Part shown: piece by piece, positions 1 to 6,994 of the stretch
Layout of the letters: the number at the start of each line of letters is the position of its first letter
Position numbering within the stretch: position 1 is the first letter of the stretch
Assembly: GCA_035296965.1 (NCBI GenBank)
Contig: DATGZX010000058.1
Coordinates: 1 to 22,686 of the forward strand
Length of the DNA stretch: 22,686 nucleotides
Direction: 5' to 3'
From: DATGZX01 sp035296965
Lineage (GTDB): Bacteria > Planctomycetota > Planctomycetia > Gemmatales > Gemmataceae
Made by a program: the position numbers and the translations under genes
The notes under the pieces: generated by a model
The model's database searches: none
The model's input: the letters and a program-made list of their open reading frames with translations, nothing else
What the model was told of the DNA's origin: nothing

Positions 1-2
1 CG

Positions 3-125
3 TTAAGCCTGCTCAAGCGGAATCCGGCCAAAACGAGCATCGCACGGAAACGCAAGGCGGCTGCCTTGGACACGGGTTTTCTCGAGGAAACCTTGGCTGG
101 GGCACGAAACCTAGAGAAAGTTTGA
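3..125 (+). CDS. C-terminal end of a transposase (ISAs1-like), cut by the window edge
   Basis: An open frame enters from the left edge and stops with TGA at 123-125, giving about 40 residues. It is rich in basic residues and contains LLKRNPAK, IARKRKAAALDT and FLEETL. This resembles the C-terminus of ISAs1-family (H-repeat-associated) DDE transposases, where a leucine-lysine stretch is followed by a basic K/R segment and then a D-x-x-[FY]-L motif. The catalytic residues lie outside the window, so activity cannot be judged. The family call rests on recall of the C-terminal pattern only. It could instead be another IS4-superfamily transposase or a fragment. Confidence 0.5.
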   Translation, partial: LSLLKRNPAKTSIARKRKAAALDTGFLEETLAGARNLEKV

Positions 126-138
126 TGCGTTCGCCCTG
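121..138 (+). mobile_element. Possible right terminal inverted repeat of the IS
   Basis: The transposase stop codon lies inside TTTGATGCGTTCGCCCTG. Read on the minus strand from 138, this begins CAGGGC, a common start for ISAs1-type terminal repeats. The left end and any target duplication are outside the window, so the boundary is inferred. Confidence 0.3.
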
Positions 139-533
139 GGGCAACGCTCCCTGGAATACCTGGGAGACGCCGCGCCTGCGGGCAGCCGCCTAGTGCTTCT
201 TCAAGGCTAGCTGTTGGGGCCCGGGTACGAGGCCATTCAGAAACGCAAGGCAATCGACGGAAACGAATGATGTCATGTTATGTCATGTAAAACGGGGGTA
301 CCCAGACAACGAGTCTGACAAAAACAAGAATCTGCAAGCTATTATTCTGAAATATGTTACGTCGCAGATCGGAGCTTGGATGAATGGCAATCCGACATGA
401 CATATGTCATGTGTACTGACGTACACATTTTCAAGCAAACTGCTCCCATGCCTCTACTCCAAAATCAAGCCTTGAGGACGCACCAGGGCCTTAATTTCGC
501 GCTCGTGTCCCATCCGGAATCAAGGAAGTTCTG
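139..533. other. Non-coding region between the IS end and the sugar operon
   Basis: No convincing gene is present in this stretch of about 395 bases. It is locally more AT-rich than its surroundings (about 260-430) and holds the palindrome cluster described separately. The promoter for the downstream polysaccharide operon should lie here, but I see no clear -35/-10 pair. A Shine-Dalgarno AAGGAAG lies just before the ATG at 534. Confidence 0.5.
270..426. promoter_or_regulatory. Cluster of ATGTCATGT repeats and palindromes (possible operator)
   Basis: ATGTCATGT occurs at 270-278 and again at 280-288, exactly 10 bp apart in direct orientation, so both would face the same side of the helix. A third copy at 404-412 is joined to its reverse complement at 395-403, making a perfect 18-bp palindrome. 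Immediately after, GTGTAC (411-416) and GTACAC (421-426) form another inverted repeat with a 4-bp spacer. The array lies upstream of the operon that starts at 534. It could be a binding site for a dimeric regulator, or sequence belonging to the adjacent mobile element. No regulator gene is visible nearby. Confidence 0.4.
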
Positions 534-1565
534 ATGAGTCACTCGGAGAGTTTCTGGCGCGACCGCAGAGTGTTCGTCACAGGCTGCACCGGATTGGTCG
601 GCGCCTGGACCGTCCGCGCTCTCCTCGAACGGGGCGCCCATGTCGTGGGTTTGGTCCGCGACCAGGTCGCCGGCTCGGAGCTGGTGCGCTCGGGGCTGGC
701 TGCCCGGATCGACACTGTCCACGGTTGCATAGAGAATGAGTCCCTGCTGGAGCGGATCCTCGCAGAATACGAGATTCGGACCATCATCCACCTGGCTGCA
801 CAAACGATCGTCGGCACCGCGAACCGCAGCCCGCTGTCGACGTTTGAGACGAACATCAAGGGAACCTGGTGCCTCTTGGAGGCCGCCCGCCGCTGTGGCA
901 CCAATCCCCAGGTCGTGGTCGCTTCCTCGGACAAGGCCTATGGCGAACAAGACACGCTGCCCTACACGGAAGACGCCCCCCTGCAAGGCCGGCATCCCTA
1001 TGACGCCAGCAAATCGTGCACCGACATCCTGGCGCTGACCTATCACCATACCTTCAAGTTGCCTGTTTGCGTGACGCGCTGTGGCAACTTCTATGGCGGC
1101 GGCGATTTGAATTGGAATCGAATCGTTCCAGGTACCATTCGCTCGGTTGTGCGCGGCGAACGGCCGATCATACGTTCAGATGGCAGTTTCATTCGGGATT
1201 ACTTTTACGTCAAAGACGGCGCCGCCGCGTATCTCCACCTGGCGGAGTGCATGGCCAGAATTCCGGACGTCGTGGGCCAGGCATTCAATTTCTCAACAGA
1301 GATCCAGGTTACCGTGCTCGACCTGGTTTCCCGCATCTTGAGGTTGATGCGCTCGGATCTTACGGCGGAAGTTCTGGCGGAAGCGCACAACGAAATCAAG
1401 CACCAATACCTGTCGGCGGCGAAAGCCCGCCGCATGCTCGACTGGCAGCCGCAATACGCACTGGATGATGCGTTACAAGAAACGATTGCCTGGTACCGGG
1501 AATACTTCAGTGAGCTGTCCGACCATTCGTCCCCGGCATTCCGATTTGGCCAACGCGCTGCTTGA
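534..1565 (+). CDS. NAD-dependent sugar-nucleotide dehydratase, CDP-glucose 4,6-dehydratase-like
   Basis: An extended short-chain dehydrogenase of 343 residues. The Rossmann motif GCTGLVG is at 17-23, SSDKAYG at 131-137, and the catalytic YDASK at 156-160. The Asp-Lys pair in SSDKAYG is the form seen in CDP-glucose 4,6-dehydratases (RfbG/DdhB), whereas dTDP-glucose enzymes use Asp-Glu. The expected reaction is CDP-glucose to CDP-4-keto-6-deoxyglucose in the cytoplasm. This fits the RfbH-type enzyme at the end of the same operon, which uses exactly that product. No glucose-1-phosphate cytidylyltransferase is seen in the window. The ATG follows AAGGAAG with good spacing. GDP-mannose 4,6-dehydratase is a less likely alternative. 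Confidence 0.8.
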   Translation: MSHSESFWRDRRVFVTGCTGLVGAWTVRALLERGAHVVGLVRDQVAGSELVRSGLAARIDTVHGCIENESLLERILAEYEIRTIIHLAAQTIVGTANRSPLSTFETNIKGTWCLLEAARRCGTNPQVVVASSDKAYGEQDTLPYTEDAPLQGRHPYDASKSCTDILALTYHHTFKLPVCVTRCGNFYGGGDLNWNRIVPGTIRSVVRGERPIIRSDGSFIRDYFYVKDGAAAYLHLAECMARIPDVVGQAFNFSTEIQVTVLDLVSRILRLMRSDLTAEVLAEAHNEIKHQYLSAAKARRMLDWQPQYALDDALQETIAWYREYFSELSDHSSPAFRFGQRAA

Positions 1566-1577
1566 GGAGGCATGGGA

Positions 1578-2528
1578 ATGGCGTGCGGTCGCGAGCGAGT
1601 CTTGATCACAGGAGGCACCGGCTTCATCGGCGCCTGCCTGGCGCGCGACCTTATCGCGGCGGGCGACGACGTGCACTTGCTGCTGCGCCGCGAATCCCGG
1701 ATGTGGCGACTCAGGGGTACGGACGGCCGGTACACGCCCCACTGGGCCGACCTCCGCGACGCCAATGCCCTGCGCAAGGCGGTCACTGCGTGCCGGCCTG
1801 AAGTTATCTATCACCTGGCGACACACGGCGCGTACCCCTCTCAGAAGGAGCGGGCCGCTATCCTGGCCACGAACCTGCTCGGCACGGCGAACCTGCTCGA
1901 TGCCTTGGATACCCATGATTATCGCGCCTTCGTTCATGCAGGCAGCTCGTCGGAGTACGGCCACAAGGGCGGCCCCATGCGTGAGGATGGCCGCCTGGAG
2001 CCTCGGACTGATTATGCCGTTACCAAGGCGGCAGCTACGTTAGTCTGTCAGGCGGAAGCATTCAAAGGCCGGCCTGTATGCACTGTCCGAGTCTTCTCGG
2101 CCTACGGTCCCTGGGAGGAACCAACTCGCTTGGTCCCTTACGTGATGGGCTGCTGCCTCGAAGGCGTCAATCCGAAAGTCACCGCAGGGTGGCAGCCGCG
2201 CGATTTTATTTATGTGGACGACGTGGTCGCCCTGCTCAAATGCGCCGCCGGACAAAACCAGGTGCACGGCCAAATCCTTCACGCTGGAACCGGCCGGCAA
2301 CACACCGTGCGCGACATGGTGGAAACGATCATCGCTGTTTGCGGGGCGGGCCAAGTGCAGGCCCAGTTTGGTACCGAGTCGGTCCGGCCCGATGAGCCAA
2401 CCTCCTGGGTGGCGAGCCTGGAGCAGACGACCGCGCTCACTGGCTGGCGTCCACAGCACGATCTGCGCTCCGGCATCAGTCGCATGTGGAGCTGGTGGAC
2501 CACGACGCCAATGGAGCGCGCTGCCTGA
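1578..2528 (+). CDS. NAD-dependent epimerase/dehydratase family sugar-nucleotide reductase or epimerase
   Basis: A 316-residue extended SDR with GGTGFIG at 12-18, SSSEYG at 123-128 and the catalytic pair Y146/K150 in YAVTK. I chose the ATG at 1578 because GAGGAGG at 1564-1570 sits 7 nt before it. An ATG at 1572 lies only 1 nt from the same site. The site overlaps the stop codon of the previous gene, indicating coupled translation. In 3,6-dideoxyhexose pathways such an SDR does the final C4 reduction (abequose or paratose synthase type) or a C2 epimerisation (tyvelose type). In branched sugars it can reduce the ketone of the added side chain. The sequence alone does not decide between these roles. 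Confidence 0.75.
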   Translation: MACGRERVLITGGTGFIGACLARDLIAAGDDVHLLLRRESRMWRLRGTDGRYTPHWADLRDANALRKAVTACRPEVIYHLATHGAYPSQKERAAILATNLLGTANLLDALDTHDYRAFVHAGSSSEYGHKGGPMREDGRLEPRTDYAVTKAAATLVCQAEAFKGRPVCTVRVFSAYGPWEEPTRLVPYVMGCCLEGVNPKVTAGWQPRDFIYVDDVVALLKCAAGQNQVHGQILHAGTGRQHTVRDMVETIIAVCGAGQVQAQFGTESVRPDEPTSWVASLEQTTALTGWRPQHDLRSGISRMWSWWTTTPMERAA

Positions 2529-2537
2529 TCATTTGCT

Positions 2538-3575
2538 ATGAATACCGATAACCGCCTGTTGAGCATGGTCGTTCCCGTCCGTAACGAGCAGGAAGTCCTG
2601 CGCGACACGTATGGCACGCTCACATGTGTCCTCGAGGATTTGTCTCTACCCTTCGAGGTCATCGTCGTTGACAACGGCAGTACGGATGACACGCCGAGCA
2701 TCATGAGGGAGATTTGCGGACAGGACAAGCGCTGGAAATTCGTGCGGCTGAGCCGGAATTTCGGTTACCAGAACTCCATCACCGCCGGCATGCTCGCCGC
2801 GCACGGCGAGGCCATCATGGTGATCGACTCCGACCTTCAGGATCCGCCCGAGTTGATCCCGGAGTTCGTAGCCCGATGGCAAGAAGGCTACGACATTGTC
2901 TATGGCGTCCGCGAGCAACGCACCGGCGAATCTACCATGCGCGTCGTGCCCACGATGTTGGCGATGCGTTTTATCAGTTGGATGAGCGACGACGTGAAAC
3001 TGCCCCTGCACAGCGGCGACTTCCGCCTGATTACCAGGCGCGTCCGCGATGCCTTCGCCCTGCTGCCGGAAACCAATCGCTACGTTCGAGGCATGATTCA
3101 TTGGCTTGGTTTCCGGCAGATCGGTATTCCGTATGTGCGCCGCGGGCGCACCAAGGGGCGGACCAGCAGCAGCGCGCTGTTCCTCATAGGGTTCATGTTC
3201 AACGCCGTGTTCAATTTTTCGTTCAAGCCTTTGAGGGTGTTCAGCCTGTTTGGCGCGGCAACCTTGGGACTTACAGCCATCCTGGCCTTTGTTTACCTGG
3301 TGATGTCTTTTCTCACGAGCCCGCCCCCCGGTATTACGACCATCCTGCTGCTCCTGTTGATCAATCTTGGCGTGATGTCGCTGGGCATTGGCATTCTCGG
3401 CGAGTACATCGCCCGGATCTACTCGGAGAGCAAAAGGCGGCCGCTCTGGTTCGTCGATTACATGCTTAACATGACGGCGCCTGCGGTCGGGCGGCCGGTA
3501 GATGGGGCTACCGCTGGACCACAACCGTCGTCAGGGTGCGCTCAAGATCCTCCGGATCGGAGACTGGCTTCCTGA
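2538..3575 (+). CDS. GT2 family polyprenyl-phosphate glycosyltransferase (DPM1/GtrB/ArnC-like)
   Basis: A 345-residue protein with an N-terminal GT-A domain. The segment starting LLSMVVPVRNEQ is followed by VVDNGSTDD at about 43-51 and a D97-S-D99 metal-binding motif within DSDLQDPPEL. The C-terminal third has two hydrophobic helices at about 232-259 and 266-288, then a basic cytoplasmic tail. This is the layout of enzymes that move a sugar from a nucleotide donor to undecaprenyl phosphate at the inner face of the membrane. In this operon it probably loads the unusual sugar, or a different one, onto the lipid carrier. The Shine-Dalgarno before the ATG is weak, and the gene begins 9 nt after the previous stop. 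Confidence 0.85.
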   Translation: MNTDNRLLSMVVPVRNEQEVLRDTYGTLTCVLEDLSLPFEVIVVDNGSTDDTPSIMREICGQDKRWKFVRLSRNFGYQNSITAGMLAAHGEAIMVIDSDLQDPPELIPEFVARWQEGYDIVYGVREQRTGESTMRVVPTMLAMRFISWMSDDVKLPLHSGDFRLITRRVRDAFALLPETNRYVRGMIHWLGFRQIGIPYVRRGRTKGRTSSSALFLIGFMFNAVFNFSFKPLRVFSLFGAATLGLTAILAFVYLVMSFLTSPPPGITTILLLLLINLGVMSLGIGILGEYIARIYSESKRRPLWFVDYMLNMTAPAVGRPVDGATAGPQPSSGCAQDPPDRRLAS

Positions 3576-3617
3576 CGATGCGCGATTCGGCTGCACATCA
3601 ACTAAAGCATAAGCAGG

Positions 3618-3631
3618 CGCTGGCGCCAGCG
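3618..3631. repeat. 14-bp perfect palindrome in the operon spacer
   Basis: CGCTGGCGCCAGCG is a perfect inverted repeat with no loop. It lies in the 104-bp spacer between the glycosyltransferase and the transketolase N-subunit, the longest gap in the operon. It has no T-run. It could be a processing hairpin or a protein site. Confidence 0.3.
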
Positions 3632-3679
3632 TCCTGGTCAGGCGGTCGAGGTCGTATTGCGTGAAGTCATTGAGGTCCT

Positions 3680-4480
3680 ATGCGACGTTTTGATCCACGG
3701 CAATTACGCAGAACGATTTTGCAGATGGCTTACGCCGGATCAACCGTGCACATCGCCTGCGCATTCTCCATTGTTGAAATGCTGGCGGTCCTCTACCGCT
3801 CACACCTCGAGCTAGACGAGAACAAAGGCACGTCGCCCCACCGTCACCATCTCATCTTGAGCAAGGGCCACGGCGTGATGGCGCAGTACGCATGCCTCCG
3901 CGAGGTCGGTTGGCTTTCCGAGCACGATATCCAATCGTACTTCGCCGACGGAACGCGCCTCAAGGGCTTGTCCGATGCCCATGTGCCCGGCCTGGAAGTT
4001 ACCCCCGGGTCGCTCGGCCACGGTCTTTCTGTCGGGCTCGGCCTGGCACTGGCAGCAAAACGCAGGCGGACTGCCCAGAAATGCTTTGCCATTGTTGGCG
4101 ATGGCGAAATGAATGAAGGAACCATCTGGGAAGCCTTGATGTTCGCCGCGCATTTCGAATTGTCCAATCTCCTGCTGCTTGTTGACGAGAACGGCTATCA
4201 GGCGATGGGCTCCACCGAGGAAGTCATGCGCCTGGGTCGCATCGCCCAAAAGCTGGCGGCCTTCGGTTTCGAAACGCGAGAAGTAGATGGCCATGATGAA
4301 TCGGCACTGAATGAGGCGATCTGTGAACTGACGGCAAGCCCTTCTGCTTGCCCCAGGGCGATTGTGGCCCGCACCGTGAAGGGAAAGGGAGTGTCCTTTA
4401 TGGAAGGGAATAACGTCTGGCATTACACGCGGCTGACGCCCGAGACATACTCCGCCGCGCTGGCCGAATTGCACAATTAG
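3680..4480 (+). CDS. Transketolase, N-terminal (ThDP-binding) subunit
   Basis: A 266-residue protein matching the N-terminal half of transketolase, as in archaeal and bacterial two-subunit enzymes. The visible motifs are SKGHG (61-65), TPGSLGHGLSVG (108-119) and the thiamine diphosphate motif starting GDGEMNEG (140-147) and ending VDEN (168-171). It must pair with the product of the next gene. A housekeeping pentose-phosphate role is possible. However, its position between a GT2 transferase and an RfbH homologue, in one operon with sugar-nucleotide SDRs, argues for a sugar-modifying role, possibly transfer of a two-carbon ketol unit to a ketosugar. GAGG at 3672-3675 precedes the ATG. Confidence 0.85.
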   Translation: MRRFDPRQLRRTILQMAYAGSTVHIACAFSIVEMLAVLYRSHLELDENKGTSPHRHHLILSKGHGVMAQYACLREVGWLSEHDIQSYFADGTRLKGLSDAHVPGLEVTPGSLGHGLSVGLGLALAAKRRRTAQKCFAIVGDGEMNEGTIWEALMFAAHFELSNLLLLVDENGYQAMGSTEEVMRLGRIAQKLAAFGFETREVDGHDESALNEAICELTASPSACPRAIVARTVKGKGVSFMEGNNVWHYTRLTPETYSAALAELHN

Positions 4481-4497
4481 CGAGCAAGGGACGCGCC

Positions 4498-5445
4498 ATG
4501 AGGAAGGCTTTCGCGATTGCCTTGGTGCGGGCAGCACAAGCCGACCCGCGCGTGATCCTGCTCACGGGCGATCACGGTTATGCCCTGTTCGATGAGTTCC
4601 GCCGGGTCTGCCCAGAACAGTACCTGAATGCGGGCGTCGCTGAGCAGAATATGGTCGGCGTCGCGGCGGGGCTGGCCAAGTCTGGATTTCGGCCGATTGT
4701 CTACGGACTGAGTTCATTCATTCCGATCCGGGTCCTCGAACAGATCAAGCTGGATGTGTGCTATGAGCAGTTGCCCGTGGTGTTCATCGGCGATGGCGCG
4801 GGAGTCGTCTACAGCAGCCTCGGCTCCAGCCACCAAAGCACGGAAGACCTCGCGGCCTTGAGGGCTGTGCCGCACATTGCCATCCTTTCTCCTGCCGATG
4901 CCCACGAAATGACGGCCTGCATGGACCTGGCGATTTCCGCCACGGGCCCGGTTTACCTGCGGATGGGGAAAGCGGATCTCGGTGCGGTACACGGTTCGCC
5001 GGTCGCCCTTCGCTGGGGCGATCTTTGCATGCTTAGGGCGGGCCACGGCCCCGTGGCATGGATCGCGACCGGGTCAATGGCGAAGACTGCCCTGCTAGCG
5101 TCGGAGTCCTGGCAAGATAGTGCGGTATGGAGCGCCCCGTCGCTGAAGCCTCTGGATTCCGACAGGGTATGCAGCATTTGCAAGCAACACCAGGCCGTCG
5201 TGGTACTGGAAGAGCATTCCATTTATGGCGGCCTAGGGTCTGCGGTCGCTGAAATCGCTTCCGAAGAAGCCCCCACCTGGGTGTGCCGGATCGGCATCCA
5301 GGATAGGTTTTCTCGGCTGTGCGGCAGCTATCAGTACTTGATGTTCGAACACCAGCTCGATACCGACGCGGTGCAGCGGCGCGTCAGAGCGTTTCTCGCG
5401 CGCGTGCATGCGCACGACGCAGTCATGCGCTCGGCTGCCGGCTGA
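4498..5445 (+). CDS. Transketolase, C-terminal (pyrimidine-binding and C-domain) subunit
   Basis: A 315-residue partner of the preceding gene. It carries the pyrimidine-binding domain with NAGVAEQNMVG; the glutamate at 49 is the expected residue that activates thiamine diphosphate. SSLGSSHQSTEDLA follows, then a transketolase C-terminal domain from about 190 onward. AAGGGA at 4486-4491 lies 6 nt before the ATG, and the gap to the N-subunit stop is only 17 nt, so the two are co-translated. Split transketolases of this type can be pentose-phosphate enzymes, but many in O-antigen-like clusters are thought to act on specialised sugars. Confidence 0.85.
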   Translation: MRKAFAIALVRAAQADPRVILLTGDHGYALFDEFRRVCPEQYLNAGVAEQNMVGVAAGLAKSGFRPIVYGLSSFIPIRVLEQIKLDVCYEQLPVVFIGDGAGVVYSSLGSSHQSTEDLAALRAVPHIAILSPADAHEMTACMDLAISATGPVYLRMGKADLGAVHGSPVALRWGDLCMLRAGHGPVAWIATGSMAKTALLASESWQDSAVWSAPSLKPLDSDRVCSICKQHQAVVVLEEHSIYGGLGSAVAEIASEEAPTWVCRIGIQDRFSRLCGSYQYLMFEHQLDTDAVQRRVRAFLARVHAHDAVMRSAAG

Positions 5446-5470
5446 GACATTAATGCAGGGAGGCGACCCG

Positions 5471-6799
5471 ATGTGGCAGGACTTGCATGCCCGTATCTTG
5501 GCACTGGTGCGGGAATACTATCAGCTCCGGCACATCCCCGGCGCATTCGTTCCGGGCCAGACCAAGGTACCGTATGCCGGTCGCGTCTTCGACGATGCAG
5601 AAATGGTCGCCGCCGTGGATTCCATTCTGGATTTTTGGCTTACCTTGGGGCCCCACGGCGAGGCATTTCAGAGAGAACTATCCACTTATGTGGGCACCAA
5701 CCACGCCCTCATTGTGAACTCGGGGTCGAGCGCGAACTTGGTGGCATTTGCTGCTCTCACCAGTCCGCAGCTTGAACGGCCGCTACACCCCGGCGATGAA
5801 GTCATCACCGTGGCCGCCGCTTTTCCCACGACGGTCACGCCCATTGTTCAATACGGCTGCATTCCGGTCTTCGTTGATGTGGACTTGCAGACGGCGAACG
5901 TCGACGTTGATCAACTCGCCCAGGCCGTTGGGCCCAAAACCCGAGCAGTGTTCTTGGCACACACCTTGGGCAATCCGTATGACCTGGACGCTGTCCTCGA
6001 TGTGGTAGGGCGGCATGAGCTGTACTTGATCGAAGACAACTGCGATGCCCTGGGAGCAACCTACCGTGGGAAGAAGACCGGTTCATTCGGTCACCTGGCG
6101 ACCCAGAGTTTTTACCCGCCTCATCATGTCACGATGGGGGAAGGCGGGGCAGTCCTGACAAACAGCGGACGACTCAAGCGTATCGCCGAGTCCTTTCGCG
6201 ATTGGGGACGAGATTGTTGGTGCCCGGCGGGCAAAGACAACACTTGCGGCAAGCGCTTCGGCTGGCAGCTTGGTCAGCTGCCGACGGGTTATGACCACAA
6301 ATACGTCTACAGCCATCTCGGCTATAACCTCAAGCCTCTCGACGTGCAGGCAGCTATTGGCCGGCAGCAACTTCACAAGCTTGATGCGTTCGTAGCTGCC
6401 CGTCGGGCACACCACGCCCGTCTGCTTGCCTGCCTCGCTCCCTATCGGGACTATCTCCATTTGCCCCAGGCCACCCCATTCTCCGAACCTTCGTGGTTTG
6501 GCCTGCTCATCACCGTTCGCGAATCAGCGCCTTTTAACCGGGCCGACTTGGTTCAATACCTGGAACAAAGACAGATCCAGACGCGACAACTCTTCGGCGG
6601 CAATCTGTTACGCCAACCCGCTTTCCAAAACGTGCCGCATCGCATGATTGGCAGTCTGTCCAATACGGACAAAATCATGAACGATTCGTTCTTTGTCGGC
6701 GTCTACCCGGGTCTGACTGGTCCCATGCTGGACTATATGGAAGAAGTCTTCGCCGATTTTTTCAGCACCGTTCGCGCCCGCAAGCGTCCAGCAGCCTGA
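5471..6799 (+). CDS. rfbH: CDP-4-keto-6-deoxyglucose 3-dehydrase (RfbH/DdhC/AscC, E1 type)
   Basis: A 442-residue fold-type I aminotransferase relative that removes the 3-hydroxyl of CDP-4-keto-6-deoxyglucose, using PMP and a [2Fe-2S] cluster. The cluster pattern C-X57-C-X1-C-X7-C of the Yersinia enzyme is present exactly: C191, C249, C251 and C259. The PLP lysine of ordinary DegT enzymes is replaced by histidine in FYPPHH (218-219), the signature of a dehydrase. I chose the ATG at 5471 because GGGAGG at 5458-5463 sits 7 nt upstream and the length (442) matches the family (about 437). An upstream in-frame ATG at 5408 lies inside the previous gene. The usual E3 reductase partner is not seen in the window. 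Confidence 0.92.
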   Translation: MWQDLHARILALVREYYQLRHIPGAFVPGQTKVPYAGRVFDDAEMVAAVDSILDFWLTLGPHGEAFQRELSTYVGTNHALIVNSGSSANLVAFAALTSPQLERPLHPGDEVITVAAAFPTTVTPIVQYGCIPVFVDVDLQTANVDVDQLAQAVGPKTRAVFLAHTLGNPYDLDAVLDVVGRHELYLIEDNCDALGATYRGKKTGSFGHLATQSFYPPHHVTMGEGGAVLTNSGRLKRIAESFRDWGRDCWCPAGKDNTCGKRFGWQLGQLPTGYDHKYVYSHLGYNLKPLDVQAAIGRQQLHKLDAFVAARRAHHARLLACLAPYRDYLHLPQATPFSEPSWFGLLITVRESAPFNRADLVQYLEQRQIQTRQLFGGNLLRQPAFQNVPHRMIGSLSNTDKIMNDSFFVGVYPGLTGPMLDYMEEVFADFFSTVRARKRPAA

Positions 6800-6839
6800 G
6801 TCTGAAAGGCGCTGCCCACTCTGCTGCATGGCCATGCGG

Positions 6840-6910
6840 GATTCGGCAGTAGGTCAGGTTTCCAACCTGACCGGACAGATTGGCAATCTGTCCTACGCAG
6901 TTGCCGAATC
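6840..6910. repeat. Double-hairpin repeat, copy 1 (core 6849-6896)
   Basis: The core has two adjacent stem-loops: GGTCAGGTT/AACCTGACC (6852-6872) and GGACAGATT/AATCTGTCC (6873-6893). They are enclosed by GTAGG/CCTAC (6849-6853 and 6892-6896) and an outer arm GATTCGGCA/TGCCGAATC (6840-6848 and 6902-6910), giving a cloverleaf. The 48-bp core recurs in reverse orientation at 20857-20904 with one difference. It lies between the convergent ends of rfbH and the CpsD-like gene and may act as a two-way transcription or mRNA-stability barrier. Confidence 0.8.
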
Positions 6911-6935
6911 AAGCTTGGTGATATAGGAGCTGGCT

Positions 6936-6952
6936 GCGTAGCAAAGCTACGC
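6936..6952. repeat. Short hairpin GCGTAGC-AAA-GCTACGC
   Basis: A perfect 7-bp stem with a 3-nt loop, about 40 bp downstream of the minus-strand gene that ends at 6995. There is no T-run on either side, so it is not a standard intrinsic terminator, though it may cap the 3' end of that transcript. Confidence 0.4.
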
Positions 6953-6994
6953 TCACGGCGAGAGATTCGACAACGCATTGACTCGGCGGAAATG

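Noticed and set aside
2646..3524. A 292-codon minus-strand frame
   Set aside because: It is antisense to the GT2 glycosyltransferase gene and shows no domain signature.
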